NCBI GenBank assembly: GCA_902616645.1 | Contig: CACMTO010000006.1 | Location: forward strand, 1-64,000 | Direction: 5' to 3' | DNA length: 64,000 bases | Source: an uncultured Pelagibacteraceae bacterium | GTDB lineage: Bacteria > Pseudomonadota > Alphaproteobacteria > Pelagibacterales > Pelagibacteraceae | Part shown: piece by piece, positions 42,227 to 51,429 of the stretch | Layout of the letters: each line of letters opens with the position of its first letter | Position numbering within the stretch: the first letter of the stretch is position 1 | Notes under the pieces: generated by a model | The model's database searches: none | The model's input: the letters and a program-made list of their open reading frames with translations, nothing else | What the model was told of the DNA's origin: nothing | Made by a program: the position numbers and the translations under genes

Positions 42227-44910
42227 AAAAAAAAGATCTTTACTACGAAAGAATTCCCACAAAACTTTTAAGAGAAGATGTCAGATACTTAGGAAATATA
42301 TTAGGACATGTGATAAAAGCACAAGAGGGACAAAAGTTTTTTAGTTTAGTTGAAAAAGTCAGAAAATTATCAAAAGCAAATAAAGTCAATCCAAATTCAA
42401 AAAAATTAAATACTGAAGTAATTAATACAATAAAAAGGCTTGATTCTAAAAATACTCTCAGATTAACCCGAGCATTTTCACATTTTATGAATTTTATAAA
42501 TTTAGCTGAGCTGGTTGATGCCTCTAGAAGTATTAATGAAAATGAAAATAATAAGAAAAAATTGAATAAAAAAAATTTGTTTATAGAGGAAATTTTTGAG
42601 GACCTATTTAGAAAAAAAAGCATTTCAGACAATAAGATTTATGATTTAGCAAAAAATCTTAATATAGGCATTGTTTTGACTGCTCATCCTACAGAAGTAA
42701 AAAGAAGAACTTTAATTCAAAAATATCACAAAATTATTGAGATACTCGAAGAACGAGAATTGTTTAAAAATTTTCCTTCAAAATTAAAAGTTCTTGATAA
42801 AAATCTTTACGATGAGTTAACAATTATTTGGAATACGGATGATCTTAAGAGATTCAAACCATCACCATTTGACGAAGCTAGATGGGGATTGGCTATCATT
42901 GAAGATAGTTTGTGGGATACTGTTCCAAAAGTTTACAGAAAATTAAATTCTATATTTGTAAAAAATATGGGTAAAAATTTACCAAAAAATTTTAATCCTA
43001 TTGTATTTGGCTCATGGATGGGTGGTGATCGAGATGGTAATCCTAATGTTACCTCAGATGTCACAAGAAAAGTAATTTTACTTTCTAGATGGGAAGCAGC
43101 TAAATTATATGAAAAAGCTCTTACTAAAATTATAAGATCATATTCTATGGAAAAAGCCTCAAAAAAAATCTTAAATAAAACTGGTCAAACTTTCGAGCCT
43201 TATAGAGTTTTTCTAAGGCCTTTGAGGGATAAAATGAGAATTACTCATAGATCTATAGAACAACATCTGGTGCATAACAAGACATTAAATCAAAAAAAAC
43301 TATTAAGTTCTCGAGAAGAAATTCTCAAACCACTAAGAGTAGTAAGAGAGTCTTTAGAGCAAAACCAAAATGAAAATATTGCTAGTGGTGAATTGTTGGA
43401 TTTAATGAGGCGAGCTAAATGTTTTGGGATTAATTTGGCAAGATTAGATATCAGGCAAGAATCTGCAAGACATAAACAATTGATATCTGAGTTTGTTAAA
43501 ACAAAGTATAAAAAAGATTATTCAAATTTTGCCGAAAAAGAAAAATTAAATTTTTTAAAGAAATTGATAACTTCTAAATCTAATAGTATCAGAAATTTTT
43601 CATTTAAAAATAAAGAAAATAAAGAAGTTTGGGATACCTTCAAAACCTTATCTAATGAACCCTCGGAGTGTTTAGGTGCATATGTAATTTCAATGACAAC
43701 ATCTGCATCAGATATTTTATCAGTATCTTTTTTGCAAAAAGAGGCAAATATTAAAAACAAATTGAGAGTAGTTCCCTTATTTGAAACTTTAGATGATCTT
43801 ATTAATGCAAAATCCATAATGGAAACTTTGTTCTCACAAAAATGGTATAGAAGACTGATTAATCATAATCAGGAGGTTATGATTGGATATTCAGACTCAA
43901 GTAAGGATGCTGGAAAAATATGTGCTAGTTGGCATCAATATAAAGCACAAGAAGAAATAATAAGACTTGCAAAAAAATTTAAGATAAAAGTTACTTTTTT
44001 TCACGGCAGAGGTGGATCAGCTGGAAGAGGAGGAGGTCCGATACAGGCCACTTTAAGATCACAACCCCCAAATTCAGTTAATGGCAATATAAGAATTACT
44101 GATCAAGGAGAAGTAATTCAACAAAAGTATGGTTATGAGCCTTTAGCTAATTATAATTTATGTAGTTACATCGGTGCTGTTACAGAGGCCACATTAAATC
44201 CTCCACCAATTCCAAAAAAAAATTGGAGAGATCTAATTGAAAAAATGTCTGAAATTTCAAAAAATTCATATAGAAAAAATATTAATCAAAGTTCAGATTT
44301 TATTAAGTATTTTAGGACTGTCACTCCTCATAAAGCACTTGGAAAATTATCTATTGGTTCAAGACCATCAAAAAGAAAAAATGTTGATAATATAAAAAGT
44401 TTACGGGCAATACCTTGGGTTTTTGCATGGACACAGATCAGATTAATGCTTCCAGCCTGGTTAGGAAGTGCAGAAGCATTAAGATACTCTTATATCAAAC
44501 AGTTTAGAAAAACTTTATATGATATGGAAAAAAATTGGCCTTTTTTTAATTCAATGCTTGATATGCTTGATATGGTAATTTCTAAAGCTGATCCAGAAAT
44601 TTCAAAAATTTATGAAGAATTTCTTGCTGATAAAAAACTTCAAAGAGTTGGACAGAAACTAAGATTTCAATTTGATGTAATAAAGGAATTAAATAAAAGA
44701 ATTACTCCTAAGGAAATTTTGAAGATAAGAAAAGAATTTAGATCCAAGGTATTAGCAAGAAATATTTACTCTGAAGTTTTAAATATTATTCAGCCAATAG
44801 TTATTTATAAATTAAAAAAGAAAAAAGATAAAAATAATAGAAAATATTTAGAGGATGCTTTGCTAACCTCTATAGCAGGTATTTCCGCTGCTATGAAAAA
44901 TACTGGATAA
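42223..44910 (+). CDS. ppc: Phosphoenolpyruvate carboxylase
   Basis: LTAHPTEVKRRT, GSWMGGDRDGNPNVT, FHGRGGSAGRGGGP, GYSDSSKDAG. Confidence 0.97.
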   Translation: MKKKDLYYERIPTKLLREDVRYLGNILGHVIKAQEGQKFFSLVEKVRKLSKANKVNPNSKKLNTEVINTIKRLDSKNTLRLTRAFSHFMNFINLAELVDASRSINENENNKKKLNKKNLFIEEIFEDLFRKKSISDNKIYDLAKNLNIGIVLTAHPTEVKRRTLIQKYHKIIEILEERELFKNFPSKLKVLDKNLYDELTIIWNTDDLKRFKPSPFDEARWGLAIIEDSLWDTVPKVYRKLNSIFVKNMGKNLPKNFNPIVFGSWMGGDRDGNPNVTSDVTRKVILLSRWEAAKLYEKALTKIIRSYSMEKASKKILNKTGQTFEPYRVFLRPLRDKMRITHRSIEQHLVHNKTLNQKKLLSSREEILKPLRVVRESLEQNQNENIASGELLDLMRRAKCFGINLARLDIRQESARHKQLISEFVKTKYKKDYSNFAEKEKLNFLKKLITSKSNSIRNFSFKNKENKEVWDTFKTLSNEPSECLGAYVISMTTSASDILSVSFLQKEANIKNKLRVVPLFETLDDLINAKSIMETLFSQKWYRRLINHNQEVMIGYSDSSKDAGKICASWHQYKAQEEIIRLAKKFKIKVTFFHGRGGSAGRGGGPIQATLRSQPPNSVNGNIRITDQGEVIQQKYGYEPLANYNLCSYIGAVTEATLNPPPIPKKNWRDLIEKMSEISKNSYRKNINQSSDFIKYFRTVTPHKALGKLSIGSRPSKRKNVDNIKSLRAIPWVFAWTQIRLMLPAWLGSAEALRYSYIKQFRKTLYDMEKNWPFFNSMLDMLDMVISKADPEISKIYEEFLADKKLQRVGQKLRFQFDVIKELNKRITPKEILKIRKEFRSKVLARNIYSEVLNIIQPIVIYKLKKKKDKNNRKYLEDALLTSIAGISAAMKNTG

Positions 44911-44919
44911 TAAAATTAA

Positions 44920-46197
44920 TTAAACTCTAATTGTCGGTAAACAATAAAAATCAGCTGTATCTATTTTAGAGGAGTATTGTCTTCGCATATTCCATTTTTT
45001 ATGAACACCTGCACTAGCTAAGCTTAATGTTGATCGCCCATATCTATAATTAGTATTATCGATTGATTTCATTAAGGTTTTTATTTTTTCATCCTTTTCT
45101 GATGAAAATAAATTTTTCCTTCCGTCATCATTACGCAATCCTGTAAGCATGACACCTGCTTTTTGATACCGGCAACCATTTTTGAAAATACTTTCTAAAA
45201 TTGAAATGGCAGTTTTAACAGTCTCAATACTATTATTTGTTGCGATTGGAAAATCAACCGTTTTTGCATTTGAATAATAACTGTAATCTCTTTGAAAAGG
45301 ACTGGTCCTTACAAAAACTGTAATTGCTTTTGCAACTAAAGATTCTGATCTAATTTTCTCAGATGCATTCAAACAATAATTAGCAACCGCCTCTTTTAAT
45401 TCTTGAAACTTTTCAATTCTTTTTCCAAACGATCTTGAGACCACACAACTTTTTCTTTTTGTTTGTGTAGTTTCTAAATTTATACAGGGAATACCTCTAA
45501 GTTCCATTGCAGTCCTCGAACTTAAGACGTTAGAGCATTTTTTAATCCAAGTATTAGATTTATTTTTAAGTTGTTTGGCATTATAAATTCCGTTTTTTTG
45601 ATAAAACTTTGTAAGTTGCCTACCAACTCCCCAAACATCATTAATCTCAATTTTTTCCAAAATTGGATCTAAGTTTTCGATACCAATTAAACTAGTAACA
45701 CCTGACTGTTTTTTCTTTGCAATATGATTTGCAACCTTACTTAAAGTTTTAGTTTTAGCAATTCCAATGCTAGTCGGGATTCCGGTCCATTGCAGAACTG
45801 TTTGCCTGATTTCTCTGCCAACTTTTTCAACTTCTGAATCTGGAAAATTTGATAAATCTATAAACGCTTCATCAATTGAGTATACTTCTATTTCTGTATT
45901 AAATCTTTTAAGGGTTCTCATGACTCTTCTAGACAAGTCTCCATATAAAGAATAATTTGATGAAAAAACTTCAACTTTATTTTTAATGATAATATCTTTT
46001 GCTTTAAAATAAGGTTCACCCATTTTAATTCCTAATGCTTTTGCTTCATTGGATCTAGAAATAATACAACCATCATTATTAGATAATACAACTACAGGTT
46101 TTTTTCTTATTCTTGGATTGAATAATCTTTCACATGAAACATAGAAAGAATTACAATCAACTAAACCTATTTTTTTAGTACGTTGAATGGATGACAT
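44920..46197 (-). CDS. umuC: DNA polymerase V catalytic subunit UmuC
   Basis: LVDCNSFYVSCERLFNPRI, VLSNNDGCIISRSNEAK, YSIDEAFIDLS. Confidence 0.96.
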   Translation of the reverse strand: MSSIQRTKKIGLVDCNSFYVSCERLFNPRIRKKPVVVLSNNDGCIISRSNEAKALGIKMGEPYFKAKDIIIKNKVEVFSSNYSLYGDLSRRVMRTLKRFNTEIEVYSIDEAFIDLSNFPDSEVEKVGREIRQTVLQWTGIPTSIGIAKTKTLSKVANHIAKKKQSGVTSLIGIENLDPILEKIEINDVWGVGRQLTKFYQKNGIYNAKQLKNKSNTWIKKCSNVLSSRTAMELRGIPCINLETTQTKRKSCVVSRSFGKRIEKFQELKEAVANYCLNASEKIRSESLVAKAITVFVRTSPFQRDYSYYSNAKTVDFPIATNNSIETVKTAISILESIFKNGCRYQKAGVMLTGLRNDDGRKNLFSSEKDEKIKTLMKSIDNTNYRYGRSTLSLASAGVHKKWNMRRQYSSKIDTADFYCLPTIRV

Positions 46198-46570
46198 ACG
46201 TCACAACCCCCCAAATGAAAACATCTTCTTCTTCGTTAATTAAAATTCTATTTGAAAAATCCTTAGAGCCAGATGATAGAAATTTTTTATCTCTTTCTTG
46301 AACTAAAGTTTTAACCACAAGCTCATCATGAACATTTGCAATAACGGTTGAAAAATTTTTTGGTTTTAAACTTTTATCGACAACCAATAAATCCCCATCA
46401 TTAATCCCAACATCGATCATGGATTTACCCTGAACCCTGATGATGAAAGTGGCTGGAACATTTTTTATTAAATGCATGTTCAGATCGATATCTTCTTCGA
46501 TATAGTCAGTGGCAGGTGATGGGAAACCAGCACCAGCTTTATGCAGATAATAGGGAATAGTTAGTTTCAT
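46175..46570 (-). CDS. umuD: UmuD-like S24 protease
   Basis: AGFPSPATDYIEEDIDLN (cleavage-site region), VQGKSMIDVGINDGDLLVVD; overlaps umuC. Confidence 0.95.
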   Translation of the reverse strand: MKLTIPYYLHKAGAGFPSPATDYIEEDIDLNMHLIKNVPATFIIRVQGKSMIDVGINDGDLLVVDKSLKPKNFSTVIANVHDELVVKTLVQERDKKFLSSGSKDFSNRILINEEEDVFIWGVVTYVIHSTY

Positions 46571-46585
46571 GTTCTTGTTTTGTTC
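46571..46585 (-). promoter_or_regulatory. Candidate LexA (SOS) operator, GAAC-N7-GAAC
   Basis: GTTC TTGTTTT GTTC on + strand, immediately upstream of the umuD ATG. Confidence 0.6.
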
Positions 46586-46630
46586 TATTTTATAGCCTAT
46601 TTATACAATGCACGCAAGAGGTTGTATTTT

Positions 46631-46658
46631 GAGTCCGTAATTGAATCAAAAGTGAATC
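46631..46658. repeat. Cluster of three GANTC sites with GAATCAAAA direct repeat
   Basis: GAGTC 46631, GAATC 46643, GAATC 46654; second and third within GAATCAAAA direct repeats. Confidence 0.6.
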
Positions 46659-46729
46659 AAAACGTGAACATCAAAACTATATTTTGTATGCTTGTGGATA
46701 ACTCAAACCAGAGATAGTTTGTTGAGCTG

Positions 46730-47473
46730 ATGAAAAAACTCTTAATAGTAATCTTATTCATATTTTTTACATCTTTTCATGTAGTAGCCGATGAGTGGAA
46801 GGTTAAAAATAAATGGAAAATATCATGCGGACTAGTAGACAAAGAAGCCTTAGTTGTAAATGGAAAACCAAAAAAAAGTTTTAATAAAAGCGAATTCAAA
46901 GTTCAGAATGTCGTATTTAAACTCGACAAAAGAGAAGTTGGAAAATGTAAGTCAGATAAAAAACCAACAGGTGGATATAAATATTCAGGAAGACAAGAAA
47001 TTACTCATAGATTACCAACAGGTATCACAGTTTTTGAAACTACAATAGAAACTTCTGGTGCACCTCAATATCGTTCGCATTTTTTTCAAATACATGATGG
47101 CAGATCATCAGGAAAACCACCTTCGATGGTTTCAGTTCAAAAAGATTGGAGGGTAAGAAATCAACACAGCAATGATTGTTTCAAACCAAAATGTAAACAG
47201 TTTAGTTATGAGACATACTTAAAACCAGGAGAAAAAAAGAAGTTTAGAGCAGAAATTCAATATGATCAAAAATTGAAAAAAATTTCAGCCCAATATTTTT
47301 TAAATGATGAATTAATAATTCAGCATTTAGAGGTACCTTTAGCTAAAAAACAAACTGATGGTCCATATGGGCCAAATAAACCATATATTAAAATTGGAAT
47401 GTATAGAATAGGAGACACAGGTACTACAACTTTTTCTTATGAAAATGTTGTTTTAAAAAACAAAAAAAGGTAA
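46730..47473 (+). CDS. Secreted polysaccharide-lyase-like (jelly-roll/heparin lyase-like) protein
   Basis: Signal peptide MKKLLIVILFIFFTSFHVVA; HFFQIHDGR, YETYLKPGEKKKFRAEIQY, KPYIKIGMYRIGDTGTTTFSYENV resemble ConA-like lyases. Confidence 0.5.
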   Translation: MKKLLIVILFIFFTSFHVVADEWKVKNKWKISCGLVDKEALVVNGKPKKSFNKSEFKVQNVVFKLDKREVGKCKSDKKPTGGYKYSGRQEITHRLPTGITVFETTIETSGAPQYRSHFFQIHDGRSSGKPPSMVSVQKDWRVRNQHSNDCFKPKCKQFSYETYLKPGEKKKFRAEIQYDQKLKKISAQYFLNDELIIQHLEVPLAKKQTDGPYGPNKPYIKIGMYRIGDTGTTTFSYENVVLKNKKR

Positions 47474-47490
47474 TTAGTAACTAGGTAATT

Positions 47491-47853
47491 ATGAAAAAAC
47501 TAATTTGTCATTGTGGAGCTGTAGAAGCAGAAATTAACTTAGATGGAGATTTAGCTAAAGTAATAAAATGCAATTGTTCTATTTGTAAAAGAAAAGGAGC
47601 AATTATGTCGATGGTAAAAAATGAAGATTTTAAAATTGTTAAAGGAGAAGATAAATTAAAACTTTATCAATTTCATTCAAAAGTTGCTAAACATTATTTT
47701 TGCTCTGATTGTGGAATTTATACTCATCACAATCCAAGAATAAACCCAGCAATGACAGGATTTAATGTTGGATGTATTGACGAAATAAATACTTTTGATA
47801 TGAAAGAAATTCCAGTAAACGATGGTCAAAATCATCCTTTAGACAAAAAATAA
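47491..47853 (+). CDS. GFA-family (glutathione-dependent formaldehyde-activating enzyme-like) zinc protein
   Basis: CHCGAVEAEI, CNCSICKRKGAIM, HYFCSDCGIYTHH. Confidence 0.92.
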   Translation: MKKLICHCGAVEAEINLDGDLAKVIKCNCSICKRKGAIMSMVKNEDFKIVKGEDKLKLYQFHSKVAKHYFCSDCGIYTHHNPRINPAMTGFNVGCIDEINTFDMKEIPVNDGQNHPLDKK

Positions 47854-47858
47854 GTTAC

Positions 47859-48782
47859 ATGAAACAATTTAGCATATGCTTCGTTAAGGTAAAAAAAGAT
47901 TGTTTAAAATTTATTAAATCTCAAGAGACAAAAGCTGACAAATTTAAGAATAAAGAAAAAATGATAAAAGCTTTTTTGATACCGCTTTGCTTTTGGATAA
48001 GTAAAAATGCAGATAAAAAAAAGCCGTATTTTGTAGGTTTAGCAGGAGGCCAAGGAACAGGTAAAACTACAATCAGCTCTTTAATTAGAATTATTTTAAT
48101 TAAATACTTTAAATTGAATGTTTTTAGGATTTCAATAGACGATTTTTATAAAACAAGAAAAGAAAGAAAAAATTTGTCTAGTAGAATCCACCCAATGCTT
48201 TTAACTCGAGGAGTACCGGGAACACACGATATTAATATGATGTTGAGTTTCTTTAGAAAGATAAAAAGTAGAAATTTTAAAAGACTTAGATTACCAAAAT
48301 TTAATAAGGCAATTGATGACAGATCTAATAAAAAAAAGTGGTATGATTTAAAAGTAAAACCTGACGTGATTATCTTTGAAGGGTGGTGTGTAGGTGCGAG
48401 ATCAGAGAAAAATATAACTTTAAAAAAAACAATTAATTCATTGGAAAGAGCAAAAGACCAAAAACAAATTTGGAGAAAATATGTTAATCAACAATTAAAA
48501 TTGAATTATAAAAAATTATATTCACAATTAAATTGTTTAATTTATTTAAAAGCAAAAAACTTTAATTTGCTTCAAAAATGGAGATTAAAACAAGAGAGAA
48601 AACTTTGGATTAAAAGTAAAGTGAAATCAAAAATAATGAGTAGAGGAGATGTATTGAATTTTATGCAAACTTACCAAAGAATAACTCAAAATATGTTTAG
48701 AAACACGCCTAAATATGCGTCTGTAATATTTAATTTAAATAGTAACCATCAGATAAAATCTGCAGTATATAGAAACCAATGA
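47859..48782 (+). CDS. P-loop kinase, D-glycerate 3-kinase-like
   Basis: GLAGGQGTGKTTISSLI Walker A, SIDDFYKTRKER, GVPGTHDINMM, IFEGWCVGAR. Confidence 0.85.
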   Translation: MKQFSICFVKVKKDCLKFIKSQETKADKFKNKEKMIKAFLIPLCFWISKNADKKKPYFVGLAGGQGTGKTTISSLIRIILIKYFKLNVFRISIDDFYKTRKERKNLSSRIHPMLLTRGVPGTHDINMMLSFFRKIKSRNFKRLRLPKFNKAIDDRSNKKKWYDLKVKPDVIIFEGWCVGARSEKNITLKKTINSLERAKDQKQIWRKYVNQQLKLNYKKLYSQLNCLIYLKAKNFNLLQKWRLKQERKLWIKSKVKSKIMSRGDVLNFMQTYQRITQNMFRNTPKYASVIFNLNSNHQIKSAVYRNQ

Positions 48783-50074
48783 AAAATTTTTTAGTTATAA
48801 TTTTATGTTCCGTATTCTTACAAATGAATGTTAGTGCGGAAACTTTCTCTGAAGCATTAAAAAAAGCTTATAAAAATAATCCAGAATTAAACGCTGAAAG
48901 AGAAAGTTTGAATATTTCTAAAGAAGATCTTAAAATTTCAAAAGGTTCCTATTTGCCAACAGTCACTCTTAGTGGAAGTAAAAGTCAGGAGGACACAGAA
49001 AAATTGACAAATCGTGACGGTTCAGATGCTACTATTACTGATGTTAATCCATCTGTTCAATCAATTACCATTACTCAAACTCTGATTGATTTTGGAAGAT
49101 TAGCAGAATTGAAAAAAAGTAAAATAGGTGTTGAATTAGCAAAAGCAGAGTTACTTAAAAAAGAGCAAGATATTCTTTATAGATCAATTGAAGCTTATAC
49201 AGGATTATTAGCTGCGAACGAAAAACTTAAGATTAATAAGACAAATGTAAATTTATTAGATAGGCAAGTTGAAACAGACAGAATTAGACTTGAAAGAGGA
49301 AATATATCACTTTCTGATGTTGCACAATCTGAGTCCTCATTAGCAGGAGCACAGGCAAATTTAATTCAAGCGGAAAATGAATTTTTAACAAGCAAACTTA
49401 ATTACGAAAATGTAATCGGGAAACTCGCAAACCCAGAGTTATTGGACAAAAATTCAATATTAGAGGTTAGATTACCTATTGGACTAAATTCAGCACTAGA
49501 ATTATCAGAAAAAAATAATCCTGATTTAATAATATCAAAATTAGAATATGAACAATCAAAAGAGGACACTGTTAGTGCAAGATCTGATTTAGCTCCAACA
49601 GCTACTTTATCGTTTGATAGGTCAAAAACAGATGACCTAAGCTCTACCTATGATGAGCAAGAACAAGACACTTTAAAAGCTACCGTAACTTGGCCTTTTT
49701 TTTCTGGTGGAAAAAATCTTGCAAACTTAAACAAATCTAAAAGTTTAGAGTCACAAAAAAACTTACTTCTTAATAATATGACTACAAAAAATCAAACAGA
49801 TGTTGCAGGCGCATGGTCAAATTATCAATCAAGTAAAAGTCTACTAAATTCAGTAAGAGCACAAGTGAATGCTGCGGAAATAGCAAATGAGGGAATAGTG
49901 GCTGAATATTATAGCGGCTCTGATAGAACTACATTAGAAGTAATTCAATCAAATTCTTTACTACTTAATGCTCAGATTTCGTTGGCTGACTCTGAGAGAA
50001 GTTACATTCTCTCTCAGTTCAACCTACTCAAATCTGTAGGTTTACTTACTAGCGACTATCTTAAAATTAAATAA
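48779..50074 (+). CDS. tolC: TolC-family outer membrane efflux protein
   Basis: Signal peptide; OEP repeats with ALKKAYKNNPELNAERESLN and SVRAQVNAAEIANEGI. Confidence 0.92.
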   Translation: MKNFLVIILCSVFLQMNVSAETFSEALKKAYKNNPELNAERESLNISKEDLKISKGSYLPTVTLSGSKSQEDTEKLTNRDGSDATITDVNPSVQSITITQTLIDFGRLAELKKSKIGVELAKAELLKKEQDILYRSIEAYTGLLAANEKLKINKTNVNLLDRQVETDRIRLERGNISLSDVAQSESSLAGAQANLIQAENEFLTSKLNYENVIGKLANPELLDKNSILEVRLPIGLNSALELSEKNNPDLIISKLEYEQSKEDTVSARSDLAPTATLSFDRSKTDDLSSTYDEQEQDTLKATVTWPFFSGGKNLANLNKSKSLESQKNLLLNNMTTKNQTDVAGAWSNYQSSKSLLNSVRAQVNAAEIANEGIVAEYYSGSDRTTLEVIQSNSLLLNAQISLADSERSYILSQFNLLKSVGLLTSDYLKIK

Positions 50075-50117
50075 TTATTGATTTTTTAGCCCAAATTAAA
50101 ATAAATCTTGCTAATGA

Positions 50118-50132
50118 GAACAAAATGTGTAC
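50118..50132 (+). promoter_or_regulatory. Candidate LexA-like site in recA promoter region
   Basis: GAACAAAATGTGTAC; shares GAACAAAA....G.ACAT with the umuD site in the same orientation relative to the gene. Confidence 0.4.
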
Positions 50133-50181
50133 ATTTAAAAGATGATTCGATTGACTAAAAAATTAAAAAAAGAGGTAAAAA

Positions 50182-51330
50182 ATGACTAAAAATAACCTAA
50201 AAGTAGTTAAATCTACTAAAGATCAAGAATTGGATAATAAAGAGAAAAATAAAGCTTTAGACGCAGCGATCAGCCAAATTACAGATAATTTTGGAAAAGG
50301 CTCTGTAATGAAGCTAGGCGAAAAAAGAGCTATGGATATCGAGTCGATATCTACAGGTTCTTTAAGCTTAGATTTAGCTTTAGGAATAGGTGGTTTACCT
50401 AAAGGAAGAATTATTGAAGTTTATGGACCAGAGTCTTCTGGAAAAACAACATTAGCGTTACAAGTTGTTGCTGAAGCTCAAAAAGCAGGTGGAATTTGTG
50501 CATTCGTTGATGCAGAACATGCTTTAGATCCAGTTTATGCAAAAAAATTAGGAGTAAATACTGAAGAGCTTTTAATTTCTCAACCCGATGCTGGTGAACA
50601 AGCTTTAGAAATCGCTGATACATTAGTAAAATCAGGCTCTATTTCAGTTATCGTAATTGACTCAGTTGCAGCTTTAACTCCAAAGGCTGAAATCGAAGGT
50701 GAGATGGGAGATCATCATGTTGGTCTTCAGTCAAGGTTAATGAGTCAGGCTTTAAGAAAATTAACTGGTTCAATTTCAAATACAAACACAATGATGATTT
50801 TCATTAACCAAATTAGAATGAAAATCGGAGTTATGTTTGGAAGTCCAGAAACAACATCAGGTGGTAACGCACTTAAGTTTTACTCATCTGTAAGAATGGA
50901 TATTAGAAGAATTGGTGCCATCAAAGATAAAGATGAAATTATTGGAAATACTACAAGAGTTAAAGTAGTTAAAAATAAAGTTGCACCACCATTTAAAGTT
51001 GTTGAGTTTGATTTGATGTATGGAAGAGGTATTAGCAAAATGGGTGAGTTAGTCGACCTAGGTGCTAAAGCTGATATTATTGAAAAATCAGGAGCCTGGT
51101 ATGCTTATAAGGGTGAGAAAATTGGACAAGGTAGAGAAAATGCAAAAACTTATCTTGCACAAAATCCTAAAGTTGCTGCAGAAATAGAAATGGCAATTAG
51201 AGAAAAAGCCGGTGTGATTTCAAAGAAAATTGAAGGAAATCCATTAAGTCCTGAAAAGATTGAAAAAGAGAAGAAAGTAGCTGAAAAAGAAGAGGCTATA
51301 AAAGAGACTACTCCTACTAAAAAGAACTAG
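50182..51330 (+). CDS. recA: Recombinase A
   Basis: [48 protein letters not shown]. Confidence 0.99.
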   Translation: MTKNNLKVVKSTKDQELDNKEKNKALDAAISQITDNFGKGSVMKLGEKRAMDIESISTGSLSLDLALGIGGLPKGRIIEVYGPESSGKTTLALQVVAEAQKAGGICAFVDAEHALDPVYAKKLGVNTEELLISQPDAGEQALEIADTLVKSGSISVIVIDSVAALTPKAEIEGEMGDHHVGLQSRLMSQALRKLTGSISNTNTMMIFINQIRMKIGVMFGSPETTSGGNALKFYSSVRMDIRRIGAIKDKDEIIGNTTRVKVVKNKVAPPFKVVEFDLMYGRGISKMGELVDLGAKADIIEKSGAWYAYKGEKIGQGRENAKTYLAQNPKVAAEIEMAIREKAGVISKKIEGNPLSPEKIEKEKKVAEKEEAIKETTPTKKN

Positions 51331-51354
51331 AATTAAAGGTCATCTTTAAATTAT

Positions 51355-51379
51355 AAAGGCGCTTATTATAAGCGCCTTT
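51355..51379 (+). terminator. Terminator-like hairpin downstream of recA
   Basis: AAAGGCGCTTA-TTA-TAAGCGCCTTT perfect stem; only a short T-run after the stem. Confidence 0.75.
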
Positions 51380-51429
51380 CCCCTTATCGTTATCTAGACA
51401 TAGAACAAAAAAGCTGTATTTTAAAAAAT

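Noticed and set aside
42243-42632. 129-aa minus-strand ORF opposite ppc
   Set aside because: Antisense of conserved PEP carboxylase, no independent support
46641-46676. GAATCAAAA repeats as a CRISPR-like or iteron array
   Set aside because: Only two exact copies plus one degenerate copy; too few and too short for either
46571-46729. Chromosomal replication origin (AT-rich, DnaA box, repeats)
   Set aside because: Only one DnaA box, no clear AT-rich unwinding element or origin gene neighbours, no clear strand-bias switch; kept only as a regulatory oddity
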